From: an uncultured Pseudothermotoga sp.
GTDB lineage: Bacteria > Thermotogota > Thermotogae > Thermotogales > DSM-5069
Reading direction: 5' to 3'
Assembly: GCA_937995655.1 (NCBI GenBank)
Contig: CALKJI010000004.1
Location: forward strand, 62,001-126,000
Length of the DNA: 64,000 nucleotides
The position numbers and the translations under genes are program-made. Numbering within the stretch: the stretch's first letter is position 1; each line of letters begins with the position of its first letter. Below the pieces are notes generated by a model, which saw only the letters and a list, made by a program, of their open reading frames with translations, did no database searches and had not been told where the DNA came from. Positions 8,018 to 15,528 of this stretch are shown piece by piece.

Positions 8018-8732
8018 ATTTTATAGAAATTTGCATAAAGGGCGATTCAAGGGTTTTAACATCTCCTATTTGGAGACAGATCTTTGGATCGGTGTGGATA
8101 GATTTGAAGAACAAATGGTGGATGCAACATACAAACTTATTGTTCAGCTACATGAACAATTGCATGATTATGTGGTTAGAAACAAAGATTTTCTCTTGTC
8201 TTTCCAACCCGTGAGGGTCTCTTCGCAAAGCCCGAAGACCGTAATAAAGATGGCACAGGCTGCAGAATATGCCCATGTTGGTCCCATGGCGGCGGTGGCT
8301 GGAGCCTTTGCAGATGAAGTGGGAAGACTCTTGATTGAAAATTTCGGCTGTTCTGAAGTACTTGTGGAAAACGGTGGAGATATATTCATAAAGAACAAGG
8401 AACCTGTGATCGTCTGTGTTTACGCGGGAAATTCTTCACTGTCACAAAAAGTTGGTCTTAGGTTACCGGCAGGTACTTGGGGAGTTTGTACCTCTTCAGG
8501 TACCGTTGGACACTCGATCAGCTTTGGAAGAGCTGATGCAGTGACTGTTGTCTGTGAGAATGCCACCGTTGCCGATGCCTTTGCAACTGCTTACTGCAAT
8601 ATGGTAAAGACCGAAGAAGATATAGAAAATTTGCTTGAAACTGCTTTGAACAAACATGTCAGGACAGTTTTAGCCATTTATCGAGATAAACTTGGTATAG
8701 TGGGTGAGCACCAGTTGGTGTTCATCAAGTAA
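8010..8732 (+). CDS. UPF0280 family protein (COG2122, ApbE-like fold), homocysteine pathway partner
   Basis: A 240-residue protein of the UPF0280 family. Features seen: an N-terminal FYRNLHKGRFKGFNISY segment, a central AAEYAHVGPMAAVAGAFAD (residues about 89-107) with Gly/Ala-rich nucleotide-binding look, LVENGGDIFI, and TSSGTVGHSISFGRADAVTV near residues 162-181. The family is related in fold to ApbE flavin transferases. In Methanosarcina the COG2122 member is genetically required for the DUF39 route to homocysteine (recalled), and it is found beside DUF39 genes in many anaerobes. The tight overlap with the DUF39-ferredoxin gene here supports that role. Its precise reaction is not known to me. 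Confidence 0.88.
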   Translation: MDRFYRNLHKGRFKGFNISYLETDLWIGVDRFEEQMVDATYKLIVQLHEQLHDYVVRNKDFLLSFQPVRVSSQSPKTVIKMAQAAEYAHVGPMAAVAGAFADEVGRLLIENFGCSEVLVENGGDIFIKNKEPVIVCVYAGNSSLSQKVGLRLPAGTWGVCTSSGTVGHSISFGRADAVTVVCENATVADAFATAYCNMVKTEEDIENLLETALNKHVRTVLAIYRDKLGIVGEHQLVFIK

Positions 8733-8748
8733 AAGATGGGTGATGGTA

Positions 8749-9696
8749 ATGAGGGTAACTGATAAAATAAAAGATTCACAGATCCTTTCGATAGAGATTC
8801 TGCCTCCCAACAGAGGGCAGAGTATCGATGAAATATACCGTGTCTTAGATAGTCTGATGACCTTTTCAATAGATTTTGTGAACATCACAAGACATGCACC
8901 AGAGATGACTTACATTGAGTTACCGGACAGAATAATCAAAGTTCCCAAGGTCAAAAGACCTGGAACTGTTGGACTAACGGCAGTTCTAATGAATAGATAC
9001 AGAATAAATGTTGTGCCACATGTACTCTGTTTTGGGATGAACAAATATGAGATAGAGGATATGCTGATAGATCTTCACCTTATAGGCGTTGAAAATGTGT
9101 TTGTCGTTCGGGGCGAATATGAGAACGAATCAGGTTTTGACGAAAAGGACACTTACAAACATGCTTCAGAACTGGTAAAGCAGATCTCAAGGATGAATCA
9201 CGGAGAATATCTCTATCCTTGCGAAAACGCCCAGCCCACGAATTTTTGCATAGGTGTCGCTGGGTATCCGGAGAAACACTTCGAAGCCCCCAATATGCAA
9301 GAAGATTTGAGACATTTGAAAGAAAAGATAGATTCAGGTGCGGATTATATTATCACGCAGATGGTTTTTGATTTCGAGGTATACAAGAATTTTTTGGAGC
9401 TGGCTCGCCAATGGGGTATACACGTTCCAATCATACCCGGAATAAAGCCTATCGTGAATTTGAGATCGATTTACAGTATTCCAAAGAAGTTTTTTGTCAA
9501 CATTCCTCAGTCGTTTTTGGTACAGATGCAAGAAGCTCGAACGCCAAAAGAGGAATTTGAAATTGGAACCAGATACATCGCAAAACTTGCAGAAAAGTTG
9601 CTTTCCTTCGGTGCCCCTGGAATACATATCTTCACAATGGGTAAGGGTCAATCAGCAAGAGCCCTTATGGAGGCAATCTATGGTAAGGGAGGGTGA
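8749..9696 (+). CDS. metF: 5,10-methylenetetrahydrofolate reductase
   Basis: Makes the 5-methyl-THF that MetH uses. The frame opens at 8704, but GGGTGATGG places the start at ATG 8749 (or 8743), giving about 315 residues and a normal MetF N-terminus, SIEILPP, where E16 corresponds to the catalytic Glu of the family FEFFPP motif. Further matches are FVNITRHAP, the FAD-site region VENVFVVRGE, YPEKHFEAPN, GADYIITQMVFD and the PIIPGIKPI strand, all in family order on one TIM barrel. No zinc-finger MetV partner is adjacent. The gene follows UPF0280 by 16 bases and precedes asd by 4. Confidence 0.93.
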   Translation: MRVTDKIKDSQILSIEILPPNRGQSIDEIYRVLDSLMTFSIDFVNITRHAPEMTYIELPDRIIKVPKVKRPGTVGLTAVLMNRYRINVVPHVLCFGMNKYEIEDMLIDLHLIGVENVFVVRGEYENESGFDEKDTYKHASELVKQISRMNHGEYLYPCENAQPTNFCIGVAGYPEKHFEAPNMQEDLRHLKEKIDSGADYIITQMVFDFEVYKNFLELARQWGIHVPIIPGIKPIVNLRSIYSIPKKFFVNIPQSFLVQMQEARTPKEEFEIGTRYIAKLAEKLLSFGAPGIHIFTMGKGQSARALMEAIYGKGG

Positions 9697-9700
9697 TCTC

Positions 9701-10726
9701 ATGAAAAAGGTTGCTATTCTTGGAGCAACAGGGTTAGTTGGGCAGAGGTTTATTCAGCTACTTTCGAATCATCCATTTTTTGAGATATCCGTTCTTGCAG
9801 CTTCGGATAATTCGGCTGGTAAACGATATTCCCAGATTGTACAATGGCATTTAGACACTCCAATGCCCGATAAGGTGGGTCAAATGGAAGTACAAAGATG
9901 TGAACCGAACTTTGATTGTGATTATGTCTTTTCAGCACTCCCTTCAGATATAGCAGGACCAATAGAGGATGAATTTGTCAAATCTGGTTATACTGTGTTT
10001 TCAAATGCGGCAAGTCACAGAATGGACGAAGATGTTCCTCTAATGATCGCAGAAGTGAATCTTGATCATTTGAATTTGATTGACCATCAGAAGACATCGG
10101 GCAAAATAATTACAAATCCCAACTGTTCCACGATAGGTCTTGTTATGGCACTCAAGCCCATAATGGATCGCTTTGGCGTAGAGCAAGTACATGTTGTAAC
10201 AATGCAAGCCATCTCAGGTGCGGGATATCCTGGTGTAGCATCTTTGGATATCCTTGACAATGTTATACCCTACATAAAAAATGAAGAAGAGAAAATAATG
10301 ACGGAATCAAAGAAGATTTTAGGCAAATTCAAAGCTGATCATATCGATTTTGCTGACTTTGATATACAAGCTCAATGTAACAGAGTTCCTGTTCAAGATG
10401 GTCATATGCTTTCGGTCTTCGTAGAAACAATTCAAAAAACTTGCGTTGAAGAGATTATCGAGAGTCTTGAACGGTTCTGCCCCCTAAAGGGTATGAATCT
10501 TCCAACGGCTCCAGACAGGCCCTTAATCTACTTATCTGAGCAAAGATCACCTCAACCAAAGTTGCACAGAAATTTGGCTAATGGTATGTCAGTCAGTGTT
10601 GGCAGGCTCGTACAGATCTCCCAGAAGAGATTTCGATTCGTGGCACTCGTTCATAATACAATAAGAGGTGCGGCTGGATGTGCAATTTTGAATGGTGAAG
10701 TTTATGAGTCATTGATGGAAAGATAA
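9701..10726 (+). CDS. asd: Aspartate-semialdehyde dehydrogenase
   Basis: Reduces aspartyl phosphate to aspartate semialdehyde, the substrate of the DUF39 route. Of 341 residues, the N-terminal Rossmann motif is AILGATGLVGQRF, the catalytic Cys is C142 in TNPNCSTIG, and the conserved AISGAGYPGV and HNTIRGAAGCA segments follow. The overall pattern is closer to the archaeal/fungal type of ASADH than to the E. coli type. A longer in-frame opening from 9494 overlaps metF and is rejected; GGGAGGGTGATCTC directly before ATG 9701 fixes the start. With aspartate kinase, DUF39 and UPF0280 in one operon, the full path from aspartate to homocysteine is encoded together. Confidence 0.95.
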   Translation: MKKVAILGATGLVGQRFIQLLSNHPFFEISVLAASDNSAGKRYSQIVQWHLDTPMPDKVGQMEVQRCEPNFDCDYVFSALPSDIAGPIEDEFVKSGYTVFSNAASHRMDEDVPLMIAEVNLDHLNLIDHQKTSGKIITNPNCSTIGLVMALKPIMDRFGVEQVHVVTMQAISGAGYPGVASLDILDNVIPYIKNEEEKIMTESKKILGKFKADHIDFADFDIQAQCNRVPVQDGHMLSVFVETIQKTCVEEIIESLERFCPLKGMNLPTAPDRPLIYLSEQRSPQPKLHRNLANGMSVSVGRLVQISQKRFRFVALVHNTIRGAAGCAILNGEVYESLMER

Positions 10727-10736
10727 GAATGTCGGA

Positions 10737-11255
10737 GTGATATCTATAAGTCTTCAAATTTTGATCTATCTGATCGTCTCTTTAATCTTCATCGCCATAG
10801 CAGTTGTTATTTTGAATACTGTGATAACACACGCGAGGACCACTGTCGATAGAGTAGATAAAGAGACCGATTTTTTCATGGCTGTCGATTTTCTGAGAAT
10901 GGATTTTTGGTTCCGCTCAATTTCGATCGGCAGTGTTTCTAAAGATGGAATTAGATTCACCTTCAAAGAGAAGATCGATCGATATGAGAAAACGGTGAGC
11001 TATCTTGTGGAAAAGGTTGATGACACCTATCAACTGAAGAGGATTGCAAATGATGGAGTTAACGTCGTTTATAAATCCGCTGCTCCCATATCTTTTTCTG
11101 AGCCCCACCAAGGCATATGGGCAATACAGATTGAAGGTTTTCAGTTTGAAATGATCAACGCAACGCCAACAGAACTCAGGGCTAGACTCTACGGTGGTAA
11201 AGTAAGAACACCAGATTTTCTCCTTCCAAGGTTGATAGAAGTAAAGAACAGATGA
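10737..11255 (+). CDS. Small membrane-anchored protein, possibly pseudopilin-like
   Basis: I do not recognise the family with confidence. The 172 residues begin with a long hydrophobic helix (about 6-30), then a segment rich in Asp/Arg (TTVDRVDKETDFFMAVDFLRMDFWF) and a beta-rich soluble part. The layout of one N-terminal helix, an amphipathic continuation and a beta domain resembles minor pseudopilins of the PulJ/ComGF kind, but the prepilin peptidase motif (G-F/M-x-L-x-E) is absent. The start is uncertain: GTG 10737 overlaps its own GGAG. It is last in the methionine operon, 10 bases after asd, with no obvious functional link to methionine, and converges with the hydrolase gene one base later. 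Confidence 0.5.
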   Translation: MISISLQILIYLIVSLIFIAIAVVILNTVITHARTTVDRVDKETDFFMAVDFLRMDFWFRSISIGSVSKDGIRFTFKEKIDRYEKTVSYLVEKVDDTYQLKRIANDGVNVVYKSAAPISFSEPHQGIWAIQIEGFQFEMINATPTELRARLYGGKVRTPDFLLPRLIEVKNR

Positions 11256-11256
11256 A

Positions 11257-12252
11257 CTATTTCTCCTCCAACTTAGGTTTTTCGAGCAGTTTCACCTTTC
11301 TCTTGAATTCTTTTATATTCATTTCTTTCAAAATGAGACTTCCAAGGAAGTATTGAAAGGGCAACCAAGTAACATGTCCCGTAGGAATGATGTATCTTTT
11401 TGGTTTTCCAAGTGCATTCCACAAGATTTTTCTTGTTCTTAACGGTAAAGCCCTATCGAAAAGTGCTTCTATGAAAGTTATTCTGTCCTTTTGTGTGTAC
11501 CTTGCATATGCGATAGGATCGATCTTGAGTATTGGATGAATCTGTGAATTTATCATCTGGTCTATGCTCTTAAATGAATCAAGTTTCCTGATATCTTTTT
11601 CGAAAGTCTCCAAGAACCAATCTTTGTCGTCCATCTTGTATTCTTTGCCAAGCCCTTTTTTAACATCTCTTCGAAAATAAGCAAGAGTAGGTGAATACCA
11701 CATCAAAGTGGCTATATCTCCACCCGAAGTTATAATTATTGTTTTTCGAAATTCTTGACTTAGGGCACTTAGAATCACAGAGATCATTCCACCAAGACAG
11801 TAACCAACAAGGCAATTGTTTTCATGCCACCATCCCTTCTCTTTTGTAATTTGTAATGTGGTCAGTACATCGACAACTGCATGTTCCCAAAAGAGAACCA
11901 TTTTTTTGACATCAGCCGAGAAGTATTCTCTTCCACTCATCGATCCGTCAGCAGTTCGGGTGAGATTACCAGGAAGGATAGGAAGAAAGGTTCTCACACC
12001 AGCATTTGCTATGTGTATACCCATCCATAGCAAGAATGGGATATTGATCGTCCCAAGACCGTGTAAGAGCATCAGAGAACCCACAGGTTTTTCTTTGGGT
12101 TCAATATGATAGACCTCGACTAATTCTGTACCAGGTAAAGGGTGCTCATAGAGCGTCTGGTATTTGATCAAGGAAACTCTGAAGTTTTTCCCCTTCAATA
12201 TGTACCCACTTGAAAGTTCCGGTGATTTATATTCGAAACTCAAATTCACCAT
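11257..12252 (-). CDS. Alpha/beta hydrolase with a Cys nucleophile elbow
   Basis: A 331-residue alpha/beta hydrolase fold protein with no signal peptide. LLHGLGTIN (about residues 60-68) forms the oxyanion loop, and the nucleophile elbow reads VGYCLGGM near residue 170. Cys replaces the usual Ser, as in polyhydroxyalkanoate synthases and dienelactone hydrolase. A late TGHVTWLPF supplies the catalytic His and DRALPLRTRK is a candidate acid region. The length is shorter than PHA synthases (usually over 350 residues) and no phasin or depolymerase genes are near. It is the last gene of the FliJ, Mini-III, SpoU unit, 3 bases after the methylase. Substrate unknown. Confidence 0.75.
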   Translation of the reverse strand: MVNLSFEYKSPELSSGYILKGKNFRVSLIKYQTLYEHPLPGTELVEVYHIEPKEKPVGSLMLLHGLGTINIPFLLWMGIHIANAGVRTFLPILPGNLTRTADGSMSGREYFSADVKKMVLFWEHAVVDVLTTLQITKEKGWWHENNCLVGYCLGGMISVILSALSQEFRKTIIITSGGDIATLMWYSPTLAYFRRDVKKGLGKEYKMDDKDWFLETFEKDIRKLDSFKSIDQMINSQIHPILKIDPIAYARYTQKDRITFIEALFDRALPLRTRKILWNALGKPKRYIIPTGHVTWLPFQYFLGSLILKEMNIKEFKRKVKLLEKPKLEEK

Positions 12253-12255
12253 TCA

Positions 12256-12969
12256 CTATGTCCTTTCTAGTTTTTGAATGAAAAATTTTCTTGCAATTTC
12301 AAACAAAACTATCCCGGCACTCACCGATACATTCAATGAATCTATGGATGAAAACATGGGTATGCTGATCAATTGATCACATCTTTCTCTAACAAGTCTG
12401 CTCAAGCCCTCTCCTTCGTTTCCAAAGACAACAGCGACTGGCGGGATGAATCTTTCCTCGAAAAGGTTTTTGCCTTGCATATCGGCTCCATAGACCCAAT
12501 AACCGCGCTTTTGTAATCTTTCAATCGTATTTGCGAGGTTTGTTACAACGACGACTGGTATCCTAAAGACCGTACCAGCAGAGACCTTTACAACTGCTGC
12601 CGTCACTTTGGCAGACCGGTCTTTGGTGATTACGACAGCACTTGCACCGGCACCAACCGATGTCCTGATTATGGCACCAAGGTTGTGTGGATCGACGACA
12701 TGATCGAGTAAAACGATCAAATTACCTTCAAGAGAGCTCTCGTCACTGTAATGAAAATCCAAGTCTATCACTATACCTTGATTTTTCTCCTCACCACAGA
12801 GTTTTTCTAAGTGCTTTGGAGTTGCATAGGTGTAGGGATAATTGTAGTTTCTCAGAAGTTGTTCGATCCCCTTGAACTTGTCATCGTCACTTTCTTTAAG
12901 ATAGATCTTTCTAACAGGATATCGGGTTCTTATTATCTCGTCTAAAACGCTCTTACCGTAGACAATCAT
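12256..12969 (-). CDS. SpoU/TrmH-family RNA 2'-O-methyltransferase, RlmB-like
   Basis: Transfers methyl from AdoMet to a ribose 2'-hydroxyl, probably in 23S rRNA. About 237 residues. The N-terminal substrate-binding domain starts IVYGKSVLDEI; the C-terminal trefoil-knot domain carries all three SpoU motifs: LDHVVDPHNLGAIIRTS, VVFGNEGEGLS and ISIPMFSSIDSLNVSVSAGI. The frame opens at 12996; ATG 12969 has the best spacing to GGAGA and gives the typical RlmB N-terminus, though ATG 12978 is possible. It overlaps Mini-III by about 17 bases. The mrnC-rlmB order is common in Firmicutes as well, where both act on rRNA maturation. Confidence 0.88.
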   Translation of the reverse strand: MIVYGKSVLDEIIRTRYPVRKIYLKESDDDKFKGIEQLLRNYNYPYTYATPKHLEKLCGEEKNQGIVIDLDFHYSDESSLEGNLIVLLDHVVDPHNLGAIIRTSVGAGASAVVITKDRSAKVTAAVVKVSAGTVFRIPVVVVTNLANTIERLQKRGYWVYGADMQGKNLFEERFIPPVAVVFGNEGEGLSRLVRERCDQLISIPMFSSIDSLNVSVSAGIVLFEIARKFFIQKLERT

Positions 12970-13339
12970 CTTCGTCATTCTCCAAGGTAATTTCAATCAG
13001 TTTCATCAGTCTGTCGTAATCTTGTGATAGATAAAGAAATCCCATGAGCGCTTCAAAGGCTGTGCTCCTTCGGTAGAGAGGATCATTTCCATATTTTTTT
13101 GCACCCTTGCTATTCATCGCCCGTCTTACCAAAGACAACTCCGTTTCGTTGAGTAAACTCATCAATCTATCCAAGTTTCTTGCTTGACCATCTCTTGAAA
13201 CTACTTCATTCACTTTTCTGTGAATTTTGTCAACCTTTAGCAGATCAAGATACTTGATTCTACAATATAGAGAATACACAGCATCCCCAATATAAGCGAT
13301 CGTTGAAACAGGTAGTTGCAAAACTGTACTATCCTTCAC
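12953..13339 (-). CDS. mrnC: Mini-ribonuclease III
   Basis: A 128-residue protein consisting of the RNase III catalytic domain alone with no double-stranded RNA-binding domain, which defines Mini-III. AYIGDAVYSLYCR (residues about 14-26) holds the first acidic metal ligand, and STAFEALMGFLYLS (about 91-104) holds the catalytic Glu. Known Mini-III enzymes trim the ends of 23S rRNA. Start GTG 13337-13339 is used in the annotation; its ribosome site lies very close, so the start is uncertain by a few codons. It overlaps fliJ by 11 and the downstream methylase by about 17 bases, so the three are translated from one message. Confidence 0.9.
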   Translation of the reverse strand: MKDSTVLQLPVSTIAYIGDAVYSLYCRIKYLDLLKVDKIHRKVNEVVSRDGQARNLDRLMSLLNETELSLVRRAMNSKGAKKYGNDPLYRRSTAFEALMGFLYLSQDYDRLMKLIEITLENDEDDCLR

Positions 13340-13769
13340 CTCTGACCACCTTTCTCAAGGCAACTTCGTCAAGATACAGTCTGTTGATCCTGTCTTGTTC
13401 AAAAATGTATCTTTTAAACCGCCTTGTTCTCAAATTCTGTAAGACTTTTCTATCTCTTCTTGCTGCAAGATACTGCTCTTTAAGATCTTCTTCATTCTTC
13501 TTGAGCTGATCGAGTTGTCTATACAGTTCCTTTAGATATGTTTTCTGAAGATCTATGTATACAAACCACTGATTGATTTGTACGCCTGTTATACCCCTCG
13601 AGGAACTTTGGAGCATTGTCTTGTAAAGATCACTCAGAGAACCTTCGGCAAATTTAATTTCTTCCTGCAAAGTATTGATTTTCATTCTAGTGGCTGCAAG
13701 TTCCAATTTTACTTGATTTTCCTGTGAAATTTTAAGTTGTAGTAACCTTTCTAATCTGAATTTGAACAA
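13329..13769 (-). CDS. fliJ: FliJ-like flagellar export chaperone
   Basis: A 146-residue, almost entirely alpha-helical coiled-coil protein. It starts FKFRLERLLQLKISQENQ, the FliJ pattern of alternating aromatic/basic residues followed by LExLLxLK, and has the central DLQKTYLKELYRQLDQL helix and a basic C-terminal part RDRKVLQNLRTRRFKRY ending with an EQ/LDE-type tail. FliJ works with the FliI ATPase in flagellar protein export. No other flagellar gene lies within the window. Start is TTG 13767-13769, fixed by GGAGGAGA seven bases upstream. It heads the minus-strand unit with mrnC. Short coiled coils are hard to assign, so confidence is moderate. Confidence 0.7.
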   Translation of the reverse strand: MFKFRLERLLQLKISQENQVKLELAATRMKINTLQEEIKFAEGSLSDLYKTMLQSSSRGITGVQINQWFVYIDLQKTYLKELYRQLDQLKKNEEDLKEQYLAARRDRKVLQNLRTRRFKRYIFEQDRINRLYLDEVALRKVVRGEG

Positions 13770-13783
13770 CGAGATTCTCCTCC

Positions 13784-13830
13784 ATAGAATTTTATTTCAT
13801 ATTGATATTATAGCGTGATAGAATTTTATT
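13784..13830. repeat. 13-bp direct repeat in the fliJ/minC divergent promoter region
   Basis: ATAGAATTTTATT occurs at 13784-13796 and again at 13818-13830, 34 bases apart. The copies flank the minus-strand -10 (TATAAT, 13807-13812). The spacing is about three helical turns, so a dimeric regulator could bind both copies. Confidence 0.7.
13807..13812 (-). promoter_or_regulatory. Perfect -10 for the fliJ-mrnC-rlmB unit
   Basis: TATAAT on the minus strand, giving a start near 13800, about 30 bases before the TTG start of fliJ. No good -35 is seen. On the opposite strand TTGATA (13802-13807) with TTTATT 17 bases later could serve minC. Confidence 0.45.
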
Positions 13831-13852
13831 GATACTTTGGGGGTGATTTGCC

Positions 13853-14497
13853 TTGTCCTTCGATTTTGTGGATTTTAAGATGACGAAGGAAGGTCTTGTT
13901 TTAGTCATAAAAGATTATGATGATTTAGAAACAGTTATCCACCAACTTGGATCGCGCATATCCCAAATGAGTGGTTTTTTTGCAACGGGAGACAGAATCA
14001 TGTTAATGATTGAGAACAATGAGAAACATTCTCAAGATATGCCAAAAATTGTTTCCGTCTTGAAGAATATGGGTTTAGAGGTTTCTCAGATACTAATGGG
14101 TGTTGCTTCAGGTGAAAACATAAATGTCCGTGGAAGAATGAAAATGGTTGAAGAGGGAGAAACAAAGTCTGGCACAAAGGTGGTCAAAAAGAACCTTAGA
14201 TCTGGCCAAGCGTTAGTTCATTCTGGAGATGTGATTGTGATAGGAAATGTGCATTCTGGTGCAGAGATTATGGCTGGTGGTTCAATAGCTGTTTTTGGTG
14301 ACGTCAAAGGTGTTTTGAGAGCAGGTTTGAATGAAGGTGACCAAGCAGTGATAGCGGCTTTGTCTATACACCCAACCTTGATCCAGATCTCTGGTTATAT
14401 ACTCAGAGAAATAGAACCATCCGATGAACCTGTTGTAATACATGTGAAAGATAACAAGATCGTTGTTCAAAAGGCAAAGGATGTAAAATTTCAATAG
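13853..14497 (+). CDS. minC: Septum site-determining protein MinC
   Basis: Inhibits FtsZ ring formation away from mid-cell, working with MinD. The 214 residues show the N-terminal FtsZ-interacting domain (about 1-100) and the C-terminal beta-helical domain with VHSGDVIVIGNVHSGAEIMA and GSIAVFGDVKGVLRAG, where the turns repeat every strand as in known MinC structures. The start is TTG 13853 with GGGGGTGATTTGCC before it. No minD or minE is adjacent. T. maritima minC (TM1047, from memory) likewise precedes a row of M42 peptidases, so gene order is conserved. The next gene begins 4 bases after its stop. Confidence 0.93.
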   Translation: MSFDFVDFKMTKEGLVLVIKDYDDLETVIHQLGSRISQMSGFFATGDRIMLMIENNEKHSQDMPKIVSVLKNMGLEVSQILMGVASGENINVRGRMKMVEEGETKSGTKVVKKNLRSGQALVHSGDVIVIGNVHSGAEIMAGGSIAVFGDVKGVLRAGLNEGDQAVIAALSIHPTLIQISGYILREIEPSDEPVVIHVKDNKIVVQKAKDVKFQ

Positions 14498-14501
14498 AGG
14501 A

Positions 14502-15515
14502 GTGATGAAATTGGATGTAAAAGAGCTGATAAAAGAACTTTCCCTTTTGGATGGTCCTTCAGGGTATGAAGCAGAGGTCTTGAAGGTCATAGAAAAAAAG
14601 ATTGAACCTTTTGTTGACAAAGTTTGGTACAACAAAGTTGGTACCCTTGTGGCAGAGAAAAAGGGATTTGGAAAGGGGAAGCTTGGTATTTTTGCCCATG
14701 CCGATGAGGTTGGACACGTTATAACTAAGATAGAAGAAGGACTTTTTGCGAGGTTAGAGATGATTGGTGGAGTAGATCCAAAGATCATGTTTGCACAAAG
14801 AGTTAGAATTCATACGAAAAATGGTGTAGCAAAAGGCGTTGTTGGTGTTCTTCCTCCTCATCTTCAAAAAGAGGAACACAGGAATAAAGTACCAAACTTT
14901 GACAAGATTTTCGTAGATCTATCTTGTAGTGAACTTGGTAAGTACGTGTCAGTTGGAGATATCTGTGTTGTGGATATGAAACCAGTGGAACTGAATGGCA
15001 AACTGTGTGGTAAAGCAATGGATGATAGGGCGGGATGTGCTTCTTTGATTTTGGCAGCCCAGTTGTTGCAGACTCTAAGGAATTATCAAGATGTGTACTT
15101 TGTGTTTTCCGGTCAAGAAGAAGTTGCAGGTCCTGGAGCTGTATCGATTGCTTATGAGCTCAAGCTTGATAGAGCAATTGTTGTGGACGTAACCCATGGC
15201 GACGTGAAGGTTCCACAATTTGTGCAGATCAAGGTTGGTGAAGGACCTGCCATTTGTGTTGGACCATCGATTGATAGAGAATTTCAATCAAAACTCTCTG
15301 AAATTGCACAAAAGCATAATGTCAAAACACAAATCGAGCCTGCTCCCGGTAGATCTGGGACCGATACAGATGAGATACAGCTTACAGGAAGCGGTATACG
15401 TACTGCCTTGGTTTCTATTCCTCTCATGTACATGCACACACCTGTCGAGGTGGTAGATCCAAAAGACGTGGAGGAAACTGCCAGGTTGTTAGCCTTAGCT
15501 ACAACAGTTGAGTGA
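14502..15515 (+). CDS. M42 family metallo-aminopeptidase, copy 1
   Basis: A cobalt/zinc aminopeptidase of the TET type; older annotations call these 'cellulase M' or endoglucanase, which is misleading. About 337 residues. The two-metal site is complete: His in FAHADEVG, bridging Asp in KAMDDRAGC, catalytic Glu-Glu in SGQEEVAGPG, Asp in VVDVTHGD, and final His in YMHTPVEVV. The PDZ-like dimerisation insert lies at about 75-165. Start GTG 14502 or ATG 14505, with GAGGAG close upstream. It is the first of three tandem paralogues. M42 enzymes assemble as dodecameric tetrahedra and trim peptides made by larger proteases in the cytoplasm. Confidence 0.9.
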   Translation: MMKLDVKELIKELSLLDGPSGYEAEVLKVIEKKIEPFVDKVWYNKVGTLVAEKKGFGKGKLGIFAHADEVGHVITKIEEGLFARLEMIGGVDPKIMFAQRVRIHTKNGVAKGVVGVLPPHLQKEEHRNKVPNFDKIFVDLSCSELGKYVSVGDICVVDMKPVELNGKLCGKAMDDRAGCASLILAAQLLQTLRNYQDVYFVFSGQEEVAGPGAVSIAYELKLDRAIVVDVTHGDVKVPQFVQIKVGEGPAICVGPSIDREFQSKLSEIAQKHNVKTQIEPAPGRSGTDTDEIQLTGSGIRTALVSIPLMYMHTPVEVVDPKDVEETARLLALATTVE

Positions 15516-15528
15516 AGGAGGTGTAATT

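Noticed and set aside
9494-9700. N-terminal extension of aspartate-semialdehyde dehydrogenase
   Set aside because: It lies within metF in another frame; the Rossmann motif starts directly at ATG 9701, which has a strong ribosome site.
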